Below, in pieces: positions 17,914 through 26,640 of a DNA stretch of 64,000 nt. Both the position numbers and the translations under genes were made by a program. Source of the DNA: Hoeflea sp. 108 (GTDB taxonomy: Bacteria > Pseudomonadota > Alphaproteobacteria > Rhizobiales > Rhizobiaceae). The notes beneath the pieces were generated by a model, which was not told the origin of the DNA, did no database searches, and was given only the letters and a program-made list of their open reading frames with translations. Where the stretch lies: assembly GCF_000372965.1 (NCBI RefSeq), contig NZ_KB890024.1:558001-622000 (forward strand), read 5' to 3'. Within the stretch, counting starts at the first letter, position 1; each line of letters opens with the position of its first letter.

Positions 17914-19071
17914 CTACCGCGCCAGATCCGCTACGACCGCGTCCAGCACGATCATGCCTTCCGCCGTGGCGCGCAGGCGTGAATTGCCGATCGGCGCCAC
18001 CAGTCCTTCGCCCTGCAGGATGGCCAGTCGCGCCGATGACAGCGACTTGCCCGAAAGCTGCTCGTAGCGGGCGAGGTCGATGCCCTCGACCAGCCTGAGC
18101 CCCATCAGCAGGAACTCGTCGGCCTCTTCCGAGCGGTTCAGCGTCTCGCCGCCGGTGACGCCGTGGCCGCGTTCTTCGACCAGATCGGCCCAGCGTTCCG
18201 GCATCTTCTCGGCAATGGTGACGATGCGCCTGCCACCTTCGACGAAGCGGCCATGCGCGCCGGGACCGACGCCGACATATTCGCCGTAGCGCCAGTAGGT
18301 CAAATTGTGCCGGCTCTCGGCGCCCGGCCTGGCGTGGTTGGAAATCTCATAGGCCGGCAGGCCGTTGGCCGCCGTCACCTCCTGCGTGATCGCATAGAGT
18401 TCAGCCGCGTGCTCGCCGTCGGGTATCTGGAACTTGCCGGCATTGTAGAGCTGGAAGAAGCGCGTGCCTTCCTCGATGGTCAGCTGGTAGAGCGACAGGT
18501 GGTCGACGGCATAGCCGATCGCCTGCTTCAGCTCCGCCGCCCAGGCATCGGGTATCTGGCCCGGCCGGGCATAGATCAGGTCGAACGACAGGCGTGGGAA
18601 GATTTCACGCGCAAGGCCGATGGCGTGCAGCGCCTCTTCGACATTGTGCAGCCGTCCGAGGAAACGCAGGTCGGCGTCGTTCAGTGCCTGCACGCCAAGC
18701 GACACTCGGTTGACGCCGGCCGAACGATAGCCGCGGAAGCGCTCGGCCTCCACCGACGAGGGGTTCGCCTCCAGCGTGATCTCGGCGTTGTTTGCAATTG
18801 TCCAGTTGGCGGCAATCGCCTCCAGCACCGCGCCGACGGTCTCCGGCTTCATCAGCGACGGCGTGCCGCCGCCGAGGAACACGCTCGTCACCTCGCGCGG
18901 TCCGGTGCGGGCGCGCATCGTCGCAAGCTCGGTCGCAAAGGCGCGGGCAAAGCGCTCCTGGTCGACAGGCTGGTGACGGACATGGCTATTGAAATCGCAA
19001 TAAGGGCATTTGGCCGCGCAGAACGGCCAATGCACATAGACGCCGAAGCCGGGGGAGCGGTCGAAGGTCAC
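17914..19071 (-). CDS. hemW: Radical SAM heme chaperone
   Basis: HemW is a radical-SAM protein that binds and delivers heme; it was earlier annotated as oxygen-independent coproporphyrinogen oxidase. The 385-residue protein has VHWPFCAAKCPYCDFNSH near the N-terminus, giving the CX3CX2C cluster ligands at Cys18, Cys22 and Cys25, plus FLGGGTPSLM and SLGVQALNDADLRFLGR. The extra cysteine next to the cluster motif expected in true HemN (CX2CXC) is absent, which supports HemW. It follows rdgB in the same direction, the common alphaproteobacterial order. Confidence 0.93.
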   Translation of the reverse strand: MTFDRSPGFGVYVHWPFCAAKCPYCDFNSHVRHQPVDQERFARAFATELATMRARTGPREVTSVFLGGGTPSLMKPETVGAVLEAIAANWTIANNAEITLEANPSSVEAERFRGYRSAGVNRVSLGVQALNDADLRFLGRLHNVEEALHAIGLAREIFPRLSFDLIYARPGQIPDAWAAELKQAIGYAVDHLSLYQLTIEEGTRFFQLYNAGKFQIPDGEHAAELYAITQEVTAANGLPAYEISNHARPGAESRHNLTYWRYGEYVGVGPGAHGRFVEGGRRIVTIAEKMPERWADLVEERGHGVTGGETLNRSEEADEFLLMGLRLVEGIDLARYEQLSGKSLSSARLAILQGEGLVAPIGNSRLRATAEGMIVLDAVVADLAR

Positions 19072-19277
19072 AGGGCTGCCCTCGAAGACTGGCGCTGCCC
19101 CTCATTCGGCCGCCGCCACACGGGGGCGGCTCTCGGGTCTCGCCTCGTCCTTTGGGGCCCGGCGATCGGGGAGAAGGACGAAGCTACGGCGTCGCGGCCA
19201 GCCTCCTTCGCCCCGTTTACGGGGAGAAGATCCCGGCAGAGGGATGCGGGGCGGCGCTTGCGTTCCAACGACATTCC

Positions 19278-19925
19278 TCAGGCCGAACCAAGCTTGGCGC
19301 GCGCAAACTTCTGGAAGGCGCGCGCCCGGTGCGACAGGGCATCGGCCTGGCCCGGCTTCCAGCCGTGCTTTTCGTCGGCGCTCATCTCGCCGAAGGTCTT
19401 GTCGAAGCCTTCGGGCATGAACACCGGGTCGTACCCAAAACCCTTTTCACCGCGCGGCGGCCACACCAGCTTGCCTTCGGCCTCGCCGCGGAAATATTCG
19501 GCGTGCCCGTCGGGCCAGGCCAGGCAGATGACGGCGACGAAGCGGCCGCTGCGCTGGTCCGGCGAGCTTGCGCCGCGTTCCTGCATGGCGTCCTCGGTGC
19601 GCTGCATCGCCATGGCGAAGTCGCGCGTCCCGTCTTCCTTCTCGGCCCAGTTGGCGGTGTAGACGCCGGGTGCGCCGTCGAGCGCGTCGACCACGAGGCC
19701 GGAATCATCCGACAGTGCCGGCAGGTCGGTCGCCTGTGCTGCAGCCAGTGCCTTGATGTAGGCGTTCTGCTCGAAGGTCGTGCCGGTCTCGTCGGGCTCG
19801 GGCAGGCCGTATTCCTTGGCCGACTTAGCCTCGAAACCGAACGGCGCCATCAGGTCGGCGAATTCGCGCAGCTTGCCGGCATTGTGGCTGGCGATCACGA
19901 TCTTCTTGTCGGCGAGTTCACGCAT
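19278..19925 (-). CDS. rdgB: Non-canonical purine NTP pyrophosphatase (RdgB/HAM1)
   Basis: This enzyme hydrolyses dITP, ITP and XTP to monophosphates, which keeps inosine and xanthosine out of DNA. The 215-residue protein has IASHNAGKLREFADLM near the N-terminus, SAKEYGLPEPDETGTTFEQNA, DDSGLVVDALDGAPGVYTANWA and GFGYDPVFMPEG, all family signatures. The start at 19925 overlaps the upstream VOC gene by one base (TGATG), so translation is coupled; an ATG at 19937 is a possible alternative. The 206 bases between it and hemW carry G/C-rich hairpin sequence only. Confidence 0.95.
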   Translation of the reverse strand: MRELADKKIVIASHNAGKLREFADLMAPFGFEAKSAKEYGLPEPDETGTTFEQNAYIKALAAAQATDLPALSDDSGLVVDALDGAPGVYTANWAEKEDGTRDFAMAMQRTEDAMQERGASSPDQRSGRFVAVICLAWPDGHAEYFRGEAEGKLVWPPRGEKGFGYDPVFMPEGFDKTFGEMSADEKHGWKPGQADALSHRARAFQKFARAKLGSA

Positions 19926-20335
19926 CAGATACCCCATATCCTCGGCTCGGCGATTTCAAGCGAATTGCCCGAGGGATCGCGGAAATAGATGGAGCGGCCG
20001 CCGTTCGGCCACTCAAAATCGGCTTCGATGACAATGCCTTGGCCTTCGAGCCGGACTTTCCAGTCATCGATCTCGGCTGCAGTGCCGGCAAAACACAGAT
20101 GCCCCTGACCCGACCCGCCATGCGGCGGCACCGGCAGCCTTGCGCCCGGCTTCGGCGCTTGCCGCGTCGCCTCGGCGTAAAACAGCAACAGCACGCCCTG
20201 GCCGCAGCGGAAGAACACATGCCGCTCCTCCACTTTGGCGATCCGCTCCAGCCCCATCACCTCGCCATAGAATCTCTCCGCAGCATCGAGGTCGCAAACG
20301 TAAAGGGCGGATTCGAGGATGGCCGAGGGTTGCAT
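19925..20335 (-). CDS. VOC family (glyoxalase/bleomycin-resistance fold) protein
   Basis: A 136-residue VOC protein. The N-terminal ESALYVCDLDAAERFYGEVMGLE and the C-terminal GGRSIYFRDPSGNSLEIAEP contain the metal-ligand glutamate of the fold. Family members include dioxygenases, glyoxalases and resistance proteins, and the substrate is not readable here. It is placed between rph and rdgB, with its stop overlapping the rdgB start, although in related genomes rph and rdgB are more often directly adjacent (from general knowledge). Confidence 0.82.
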   Translation of the reverse strand: MQPSAILESALYVCDLDAAERFYGEVMGLERIAKVEERHVFFRCGQGVLLLFYAEATRQAPKPGARLPVPPHGGSGQGHLCFAGTAAEIDDWKVRLEGQGIVIEADFEWPNGGRSIYFRDPSGNSLEIAEPRIWGI

Positions 20336-20391
20336 CTAGAACGCCTCCGGAACAGCTACCACAGCGCGAGCATGACCAACCTTGCGGCGGC

Positions 20392-21108
20392 TTACGCCAC
20401 CGCCATCTGCTGCAGGTCGACCAGCCGTGCAATGCCCTTGCGGGCGAGGCCCATCAGCTGCAGGAATTCTTCCTCGGAGAACGGCGTGCCTTCGGCGGTG
20501 CCCTGGATCTCGACGATGCCGCCCTTGCCGGTCATGACGAAATTGGCGTCGGTGCCGGCAGACGAATCCTCGAGATAGTCGAGATCGATGACCGGCTGGC
20601 CGTCATGGATACCGCAGGAAATGGCGGCGACATGGTCCTTCAGCACCTTGTCGACCTTCACCATCTGGCGCGCTTCCATCCAGCGCAGGCAGTCGTGCAG
20701 GGCGATCCAAGCGCCGGTGATCGAGGCAGTGCGGGTGCCGCCGTCGGCCTGCAGCACGTCGCAGTCGACGGTGATCTGCTGTTCGCCCAGCGCCTGCATG
20801 TCGACGACGGCGCGCAAGGAGCGTCCGATCAGGCGCTGGATCTCCAGCGTGCGGCCGCCCTGCTTGCCAGAGGAGGCCTCGCGGCGCATGCGGTCGCCGG
20901 TCGAGCGCGGCAGCATGCCGTATTCGGCCGTCACCCAGCCCTTGCCGGTGTTGCGCATCCAGCCCGGCACCTTCTCTTCAAGGCTTGCCGTGCACAGCAC
21001 ATGGGTGTCGCCGAACTTGACGAGGCACGAGCCTTCGGCGTGCTTGGAGATGTTGCGCTCGAAGGAAACGGCGCGCATTTCGTCGAACTGGCGTTTTGAG
21101 GGGCGCAT
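20392..21108 (-). CDS. rph: Ribonuclease PH
   Basis: RNase PH is a phosphate-dependent 3' exoribonuclease that trims tRNA precursors. The 238-residue protein starts MRPSKRQFDEMR and contains GWVTAEYGMLPRSTGDRMRREA, GRTLEIQRLIGRSLRAVVD and CDVLQADGGTRTASITGA, the hallmark of the family. The ATG at 21108 was chosen for its match to the conserved N-terminus; a longer frame to 21174 lacks support. It is divergent from hrcA, with 148 bases between the two starts, the usual arrangement in alphaproteobacteria. Confidence 0.97.
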   Translation of the reverse strand: MRPSKRQFDEMRAVSFERNISKHAEGSCLVKFGDTHVLCTASLEEKVPGWMRNTGKGWVTAEYGMLPRSTGDRMRREASSGKQGGRTLEIQRLIGRSLRAVVDMQALGEQQITVDCDVLQADGGTRTASITGAWIALHDCLRWMEARQMVKVDKVLKDHVAAISCGIHDGQPVIDLDYLEDSSAGTDANFVMTGKGGIVEIQGTAEGTPFSEEEFLQLMGLARKGIARLVDLQQMAVA

Positions 21109-21256
21109 TCGGGTTCTTTCCAGGGAAAATCGTAAACGTTGCCGGCTTGTAGCCCCATGCCGGGTGCAGCGCAAAGGAAAACGGGTCGCAGCGCCCAGGC
21201 GGTTGTGTTCGGCCCGGCGCTGTCTATATCATTTGAGGCGGAGACCACGAACAGAC

Positions 21257-22327
21257 ATGACCAAAGCGGTTACCGACCCCAGCCTGCAATCCCTCGACAT
21301 GCGCTCGCGCGACATCTTCCGGCGCATCGTCGATTCCTATCTGCGCGACGGCGAACCCGTCGGCTCTCGCAACCTGTCGCGCATGCTGCCCTCGTCGCTG
21401 TCGCCGGCCACCGTGCGCAACGTCATGAGCGACCTCGAACATCTCGGTCTCGTCTACGCGCCGCACATCTCCGCCGGGCGCCTGCCGACGCAGAAGGGGC
21501 TCCGGTTCTTCGTCGACGCCTTCATGGAGCTTGGCGATCTCTCCGACGAGGAGCGCCGCACCATCGATGCCCAGGTCAAGGCCTCGGGCGAGGGCGCCAC
21601 GCTCGAACATATGCTGACCGAAGCCAGCCAGATGCTGTCGGGCATGTCGCGCGGCGCCGGCCTCGTGCTCGCCACCAAGAACGAGGTCGCCCTCAAGCAC
21701 ATCGAGTTTATCCAGCTCGAACCCACCAAGGCGCTTGCCGTGCTCGTCTCGCAGAATGGCGATGTCGAAAACCGCGTCGTCGAGCTGCCGCTCGGCGTCA
21801 CCGTCTCCCAGTTGCATGAGGCGTCTAACTTTCTCAATGCCCATATCCGCGGCCGCACCCTCGCCGAGGCGCGGCTCGAGATTGCCCGCATCAAGGACGA
21901 GACCAAGGCGGCGCTCGACACGCTGTCGCAGCAGCTGGTCGAAAAGGGCCTCGCCGTCTGGGCCGGCGCCGAGAGCGGTCTGCCGGCGCGCCTAATCGTG
22001 CGTGGCCGCGCCAACCTGCTCGAAAACGTCACTGCCCAGGCCGACATCGAACTTCTCAAGCACCTGTTCGAGGACATGGAAACCCAGGACGGGCTGATCC
22101 AGTTGCTCGACCTCGCCGAGGAAGGCTCGGGCGTGCGCATCTTCATCGGCTCGGAGAACCGGCTGTTTTCGCTGTCGGGCTCATCGCTTGTCGTCGCGCC
22201 CTATCGCGACAAGGATGCCCGCGTCGTCGGCGCGCTCGGCGTCATCGGCCCGACCCGGCTCAACTATGCCCGCATCGTGCCGATGGTCGACTATACGGCG
22301 CAGCTGATTTCGCGCATGCTGCGCTGA
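21257..22327 (+). CDS. hrcA: Heat-inducible transcription repressor
   Basis: HrcA represses class I heat-shock genes such as groESL by binding CIRCE inverted repeats. The 356-residue protein has the N-terminal winged helix (RRIVDSYLRDGEPVGSRNLSRML, SPATVRNVMSDLEHLGLVYAPHISAGRLPT) and the C-terminal GAF-like half ending GPTRLNYARIVPMVDYTAQLIS. No CIRCE sequence (TTAGCACTC-N9-GAGTGCTAA) is visible in the 148-base promoter region. In many relatives grpE follows hrcA, but here a short unknown gene follows. Confidence 0.96.
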   Translation: MTKAVTDPSLQSLDMRSRDIFRRIVDSYLRDGEPVGSRNLSRMLPSSLSPATVRNVMSDLEHLGLVYAPHISAGRLPTQKGLRFFVDAFMELGDLSDEERRTIDAQVKASGEGATLEHMLTEASQMLSGMSRGAGLVLATKNEVALKHIEFIQLEPTKALAVLVSQNGDVENRVVELPLGVTVSQLHEASNFLNAHIRGRTLAEARLEIARIKDETKAALDTLSQQLVEKGLAVWAGAESGLPARLIVRGRANLLENVTAQADIELLKHLFEDMETQDGLIQLLDLAEEGSGVRIFIGSENRLFSLSGSSLVVAPYRDKDARVVGALGVIGPTRLNYARIVPMVDYTAQLISRMLR

Positions 22328-22425
22328 CTGCCCAGTCCGCGCCGAGCCAGACCGCCGCAGGTTTCGGAAAGTGCTCTGCGCACTCTCGACAGGGTTGGGC
22401 AAACGGCGTTCCAAGGGAGGCCCAG

Positions 22426-22617
22426 ATGGCGCTCGAACAGATCAAGGCCCAGATCGCGGTCCTGTTTCAGGAGATGGTCAACCAGCCCGAGGACGCCCAC
22501 GAGCTTCAGGAACAGATCCGCGAAAAGCTCGCCGAACTGCGCGCGCAAGGCCTGCCGCTGCCCAAGGACTTAGTCGATCTCGAAAAGCGCCTCGATGAGG
22601 ATTTTTCGCAGGCCTGA
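22426..22617 (+). CDS. Short conserved-looking helical protein
   Basis: A 63-residue protein with no cysteine or membrane segment. It is strongly amphipathic and helical (MALEQIKAQIAVLFQEMVNQ and DLEKRLDEDFSQA), with charged repeats suggesting a small coiled coil. AGGGAGG lies just upstream of the ATG, so translation is likely. It follows hrcA by 98 bases and ends 3 bases from the convergent YiiX-like gene. I do not recognise a named family; the function is unknown. Confidence 0.65.
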   Translation: MALEQIKAQIAVLFQEMVNQPEDAHELQEQIREKLAELRAQGLPLPKDLVDLEKRLDEDFSQA

Positions 22618-22620
22618 GGT

Positions 22621-23436
22621 TCAGGCGCTTCCGGTCTTTTCCCCGTCGCCGCCGCTCTTTGCCTCCTCGCCCCAGGTGATCTGGCGGTAGTCGAAGCCAT
22701 ATTCCAGCGTCGGCTTGACGATCCTGAAATAGGGCGACAGGTCGAAGTCGCGCGGCGTGTAGAGCGAATGGTGGCGGATGTGCATGATCTCGCGCCGCAT
22801 GTAGTTCGACTGGGCCGACGCCCGGCCGGGCGCACGCGTGATCTCGGGCAGGATCGGATAGCGGATCTCGCCATAGGCTTCGGCGATCATCGTCGAGCAG
22901 ATGGCGCGTGTCGGGTCGCCCGAGCCGAAGGCCAGCATCCGGCGCCGCCAGCGCACCGGCACCGGTGGCGCGGGCATGAAATAGCGCAGCATGTCGAAGA
23001 TGTTCTTCATGTCGTATTTCAGCCCGAGCCGGGCCAGCATGAAGTCGACCACCTTCTGGCGGTCTTCCGGCGACAGGCCGTTGGCCCGGCAGATGCGGGT
23101 GTTGTAGGTGCGGTACTTGGACAGCGGCACCGCAACGCAGCCTTCTCCGAGATTGACTTCGATCAGTCGCGGCCGCTCAGAGCCGTCGGCGGGCTCGGGC
23201 AGCGCATCGCCGACATAAAGCGCTGAATGAGACCATGTCGACTGGGTCAGGTACTTGATGACCGCTGAGATGTGCTGGTTGCCTTCGACCAACAGGATGT
23301 CGCCAGGCTGCAGTGTCCGCCGCAGCGTCTCGGGATCGGATGGCGTGTAGGGCTGGTAGCCGGAGGATTCGGCCTGCAGCAGCGCCGCCACCCGGCGCCC
23401 GAGCCGGTCGAGCAATGTGTCCGTCTTCTGCGTCAT
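22621..23436 (-). CDS. YiiX/YebB-like NlpC/P60 family cysteine hydrolase
   Basis: A 271-residue protein of the permuted papain-like YiiX family. The order is characteristic of the permuted fold: the histidine motif STWSHSALYVGD comes first (around residue 75) and the catalytic cysteine motif RAICSTMIAEAYG follows later (around residue 180). Such proteins are predicted to cleave amide or lipid ester bonds in the cell envelope; the substrate is unknown. No signal peptide is apparent. The start at 23436 (MTQKTD) is preferred; TTG/ATG codons upstream add only 6 residues. Confidence 0.82.
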   Translation of the reverse strand: MTQKTDTLLDRLGRRVAALLQAESSGYQPYTPSDPETLRRTLQPGDILLVEGNQHISAVIKYLTQSTWSHSALYVGDALPEPADGSERPRLIEVNLGEGCVAVPLSKYRTYNTRICRANGLSPEDRQKVVDFMLARLGLKYDMKNIFDMLRYFMPAPPVPVRWRRRMLAFGSGDPTRAICSTMIAEAYGEIRYPILPEITRAPGRASAQSNYMRREIMHIRHHSLYTPRDFDLSPYFRIVKPTLEYGFDYRQITWGEEAKSGGDGEKTGSA

Positions 23437-23502
23437 GAGCGAAGGACGTAGCACGGGGCAGGCCGGCGAGGCCAGCAGCGTCGACGGCTCTTCTTGAGCC
23501 GG

Positions 23503-24453
23503 CTATTTTCCCGTCGAGGGCTCCGCCTTGCCGTCGGCTGCAGCCTCCGCCAATCCGTCGCGGGCCTTGTGGGCAAGCCGCCGCGCCACGCGCCTCGGCT
23601 TCTCCTCGAACAGGTCTTCCGCACTGGTAAGGCAAAGCTTGCGCAGCACCTTTTCCGAGCGCTTCATGACCTTCATCAGCGACTTCTGCTCGGGTGCTTC
23701 GTCAAACGGTGCCTCATGCGCCTCGATCAGTGCTCGCATCACGAAGATGTCGTGCAACTCGCCAAGGCTCTCGCCGAGCATGTCGATGCGCTCACGCCGC
23801 GGCTTGACCGGCGATGGCCACAGCTTGCGCAGCAACGACAGATGCGCGCCATGGGTCTTCACCGCCTTGCGCAGCTCATGGAAGTCCTCGGCCTCGCCGC
23901 GTTCGCGCGCCTGCTCAAGCCCTCTGCGGGCGCGGCGCAGCGTGCCGAGCGCGCCCTCGGCCAGCACGTCGGCGGCAGCTTCGGGGCTGTCGGGCAAGGT
24001 GAGCGTCTCAAGCGCGATCCGGCCCACCGTGCATTCCGAAAGGGCGGCGTCGAGGGTGGCGGCAAGCCCTGCCTCGCCATAGGTCGTTTCTGCCCGGTGA
24101 CGCACCAGCGAAAGCCTGATCGCGCCAAGCCCGGCTGCTTTCGCCTCCTCCGGAAAATCGTCGGCCAGCCTGTCGACGGTCTCGATCAGCGCGCTGGCCT
24201 GGCGCGGACCGGCAATCGAGCGCGCGATGTCGCGATAACGGTCGTTCTCGCCTCGGCAGAAAGCCTCCGCCCCTGGGCGCACCAGATGCAGCAGCGCCCT
24301 GAGGTTCTTCAGCCGGCGTCGCGCCTTGTGCAAAGCCTTGTCGGGGTCGTCGCGGGCGGCGTCGAGATAGGCGGCGATCTTGTCGAGCTCTTCATGCGCG
24401 ATACGCCGAACCTCGACTGTGAGAGGTGCGCGCGGATCGATGCGAAAGCTCAT
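23503..24453 (-). CDS. CHAD domain-containing protein
   Basis: A 316-residue, mostly helical CHAD domain protein. The two conserved histidine-lysine patches, ALHKARRRLKNLRALLHLVRP (near residues 40-60) and EDFHELRKAVKTHGAHLSLLRKLWP, are the signature of the fold, which binds polyphosphate or similar polyanions. Its start overlaps the stop of the CYTH gene by 4 bases (ATGA), so the two are co-translated. In many genomes CYTH and CHAD are fused or adjacent and linked to polyphosphate or triphosphate metabolism; here the CYTH partner is a separate chain. Confidence 0.9.
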   Translation of the reverse strand: MSFRIDPRAPLTVEVRRIAHEELDKIAAYLDAARDDPDKALHKARRRLKNLRALLHLVRPGAEAFCRGENDRYRDIARSIAGPRQASALIETVDRLADDFPEEAKAAGLGAIRLSLVRHRAETTYGEAGLAATLDAALSECTVGRIALETLTLPDSPEAAADVLAEGALGTLRRARRGLEQARERGEAEDFHELRKAVKTHGAHLSLLRKLWPSPVKPRRERIDMLGESLGELHDIFVMRALIEAHEAPFDEAPEQKSLMKVMKRSEKVLRKLCLTSAEDLFEEKPRRVARRLAHKARDGLAEAAADGKAEPSTGK

Positions 24454-24923
24454 GCAACCGCCTCCGGGACGTCGCCAAGCGCCAGCGACGAGTTGTAGTA
24501 TTCCGCCTCGCCGGTGACCTCGCGGCCGAGCCAGCCGGGCAGCATGGCGGCCGGAACCTGTTCCGGCGTCTCCAGCTCGACGATGATCAGCCCCGACAAC
24601 GCGCCATGGAAAACATCGACCTCGTAGAGATGGCCCCGGTGGCTAACATGATGGCGTGTCTTCTCGATGACATTGCCGATGGCGAATTCTTCCATCGTTG
24701 CCGCGTCCGACAGCGGGATCGGATATTCGAACTCGTCGCGCTCGCGGCCTTGCTCGCCGAATTTCAGCGTCAGCTTGGCCTTGACTCCGTCGGTGACGCG
24801 CACGCGCACGCTGCGGCCGCTGTGCGACGCCAGATAGAACTGCCGGATTTCGAGCTTGTCCGACACAAGGGTGCGCCACTCCGGTCCATTTACCAGAAAC
24901 TTGCGTTCGATCTCCTTGGCCAT
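24450..24923 (-). CDS. CYTH domain protein (triphosphatase-like)
   Basis: A 157-residue CYTH protein. The N-terminal EIERKFLV is the family motif (ExExK), and further acidic/basic residues of the triphosphate tunnel lie in VRVRVTDGVKAKLTLKFGE, EFEYPIPLSDA, YEVDVFHGALSGLIIVELE. Such enzymes hydrolyse inorganic triphosphate or make/use cyclic nucleotides. The ATG at 24923 starts MAKEIERKF; the longer frame upstream overlaps the regulator region. Coupled to the CHAD gene by a 4-base overlap. Confidence 0.92.
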   Translation of the reverse strand: MAKEIERKFLVNGPEWRTLVSDKLEIRQFYLASHSGRSVRVRVTDGVKAKLTLKFGEQGRERDEFEYPIPLSDAATMEEFAIGNVIEKTRHHVSHRGHLYEVDVFHGALSGLIIVELETPEQVPAAMLPGWLGREVTGEAEYYNSSLALGDVPEAVA

Positions 24924-24973
24924 GGGCGGCAGTAAAGCGTGTGGCGGGGCGCGACGCAACACTGATCTTGACA

Positions 24974-24993
24974 TTAATCAATCGATTGATTAA
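24974..24993. promoter_or_regulatory. Perfect 20-bp palindrome, probable TetR/CecR operator
   Basis: TTAATCAATCGATTGATTAA is fully self-complementary. It lies 10 bases upstream of the TetR-family gene and 50 bases upstream of the divergent CYTH gene. TetR-family repressors bind such palindromes next to their own gene, so it is a strong operator candidate for the 25004-28813 operon. Confidence 0.75.
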
Positions 24994-25003
24994 AAATAAT
25001 GGC

Positions 25004-25693
25004 ATGAACAAGCCGCGCAACGTCGCCCAGCAGGCGGTCTCCGCCGCCGACGCCACCCGCACGTCCCTGGTCATGGCGGCGCTCAGCCTGTTCGGACGCC
25101 AGGGCTTCGACGGCACCTCGACGCGCCAGATCGCGGCCGCGGCTAATGCCAACATCGGCTCCATCGCCTATCATTTCGGCAGCAAGGAAGGCCTCAGGCT
25201 GGCAGCCGTCGACTACATCGTCGACACCATTCAGGCAGTCGCCGCCCAGGCTCTGGGCAGCACCACGCTCAGTCAGCCCGATCCCGCCAGCCCCGCCGAG
25301 GCTGAGGCGCAGATAGAGGCCGCTGTCGAGCGCATGGCCGGTTTCATGATCGCCCGTCCCGAGGCTGGCGAGATCGTCCAGTTCGTGCTGCGTGAACTGT
25401 CGACGCCGACCGATGCGCTCGACCGCATTTATTCCGGCGTGTTCGAGCCGGTGCACAGGCGCCTGTGCCGGCTGTGGGCCGCCTCGACTGGCGAGACGGC
25501 CGAAAGCGAGCACACCCGCATCACCGTCTTCATGATGATCGGCCAGGTCGTTTATTTCCGCATCGCCCGCGCCGCCGTCGTCAGGCGCATGGGATGGCCC
25601 GACATCGGCCCGGCCGAAGCGGCCAAAGTCATCGCCATCGCCAAGGAAAACGTCGCGGCCATCATCGCCGCGCGGAAGGCAGGAAAGCCATGA
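25004..25693 (+). CDS. TetR/AcrR regulator with CerR/CecR-type C-terminus
   Basis: A 229-residue repressor. The N-terminal HTH contains RTSLVMAALSLFGRQGFDGTSTRQIAAAANANIGSIAYHFGSKEGLRLAAVDYIV, and the C-terminal half matches the CerR/DUF1956 domain. It resembles CecR (YbiH) of Escherichia coli, which controls the ybhGFSR export genes. The gene order here, regulator, HlyD-like adaptor, ABC ATPase, permease, agrees. The start 25004 was chosen because upstream codons overlap the operator and share no family similarity. Its stop overlaps the next start by 4 bases. Confidence 0.9.
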   Translation: MNKPRNVAQQAVSAADATRTSLVMAALSLFGRQGFDGTSTRQIAAAANANIGSIAYHFGSKEGLRLAAVDYIVDTIQAVAAQALGSTTLSQPDPASPAEAEAQIEAAVERMAGFMIARPEAGEIVQFVLRELSTPTDALDRIYSGVFEPVHRRLCRLWAASTGETAESEHTRITVFMMIGQVVYFRIARAAVVRRMGWPDIGPAEAAKVIAIAKENVAAIIAARKAGKP

Positions 25694-26640
25694 GCATCCT
25701 CTGTTCCATCCCGTTCGCCGCCTCGCTGTTTTCCGCGTGCGCGGGGCCCGCGCCGCTCGCCGTTGGTTATGTCGAGGGCGATTATGTACTGCTCGCTCCC
25801 ATCGAGGTGGCGCAGGTCAACTCCATCGCCGTCCGCCGCGGTGACCGCGTCGAGGCCGGCAAGCCGGTGGCGATGATGGAAGCCGCCGACACCGACATCG
25901 CCGTTGCCCAGGCGGAAGCCGCCCTGGCCCAGGCGCAGGCCCAGCTCGCCGACCTCGGGATCGGCAAGCGCCCGGAAGAAATCGCCGTGCTCGAGGCGAC
26001 GCTGCGCTCGGCCCAGGCCCAGGCCGACGAGGCTCAGCGCACGCTGACCCGCACCCAGGACCTCACCAAGAGAGGCGTCGCCACTCAGGCCCAGCTCGAC
26101 GATGCCACCACCCAGCTCGAGCTCGCCCAGGCAGCCATCGGCCAGGCATCGGCCAATCTTGCCGTCGGCAAGCTGCCGGCGCGCCCCGAAGCCATCAAAG
26201 CGGCCGAGAATGCCGTCAAGGTCGCCGAACATCAGCTTGGCCAGGCCCAGTGGCGCCGCTCGCAGCGCACCATCGCCGCGCCGGCGCCTGGCCGCATCAC
26301 CGACGTCATCCGCAACCCCGGCGATCTCGCCGGCCCGTCGGCCCCTGTACTGTCGATGTTGCCCGACGGTGCGGTCAAGCTGACGGTCTATGTGCCCGAG
26401 GCCGATTTCTCGTCGGTCAGGATCGGCTCGCTGCTCAGCGTCAATTGTGACGGCTGCGCTCCAGATCTCAAGGCACGCGTCAGCTATGTCTCGCCCGATC
26501 CCGAATTCACCCCGCCCGTCATCTATTCGCTCGAGAACCGCCAGAAGCTCGTCTACCTCGTCGAGGCACGGCCGGTGGATCCCGTGTCGGTGCTGCAGCC
26601 GGGGCAGATCGTGGATGTGGCGTTGGAAAAGAGCGAATAG
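25690..26640 (+). CDS. HlyD-family efflux adaptor (YbhG-like)
   Basis: A 316-residue periplasmic adaptor that should link an inner-membrane ABC exporter to an outer channel. The lipoyl-like half motif is VNSIAVRRGDRVEAGKPVAMM, followed by a long Ala/Gln-rich coiled coil (AEAALAQAQAQLADLGIGKRPEEIAVLE) and the second half motif RRSQRTIAAPAPGRITDVIRNPGDL. The N-terminus is SLFSACAG, a possible lipobox with an atypical phenylalanine at -3. It overlaps the tetR stop by 4 bases and its stop lies inside the repeat at 26636. Confidence 0.9.
   Translation: MSILCSIPFAASLFSACAGPAPLAVGYVEGDYVLLAPIEVAQVNSIAVRRGDRVEAGKPVAMMEAADTDIAVAQAEAALAQAQAQLADLGIGKRPEEIAVLEATLRSAQAQADEAQRTLTRTQDLTKRGVATQAQLDDATTQLELAQAAIGQASANLAVGKLPARPEAIKAAENAVKVAEHQLGQAQWRRSQRTIAAPAPGRITDVIRNPGDLAGPSAPVLSMLPDGAVKLTVYVPEADFSSVRIGSLLSVNCDGCAPDLKARVSYVSPDPEFTPPVIYSLENRQKLVYLVEARPVDPVSVLQPGQIVDVALEKSE

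Noticed and set aside
21109..21256. CIRCE element at the hrcA promoter
   Set aside because: No TTAGCACTC-N9-GAGTGCTAA or close variant is present; hrcA is not obviously autoregulated through CIRCE here.
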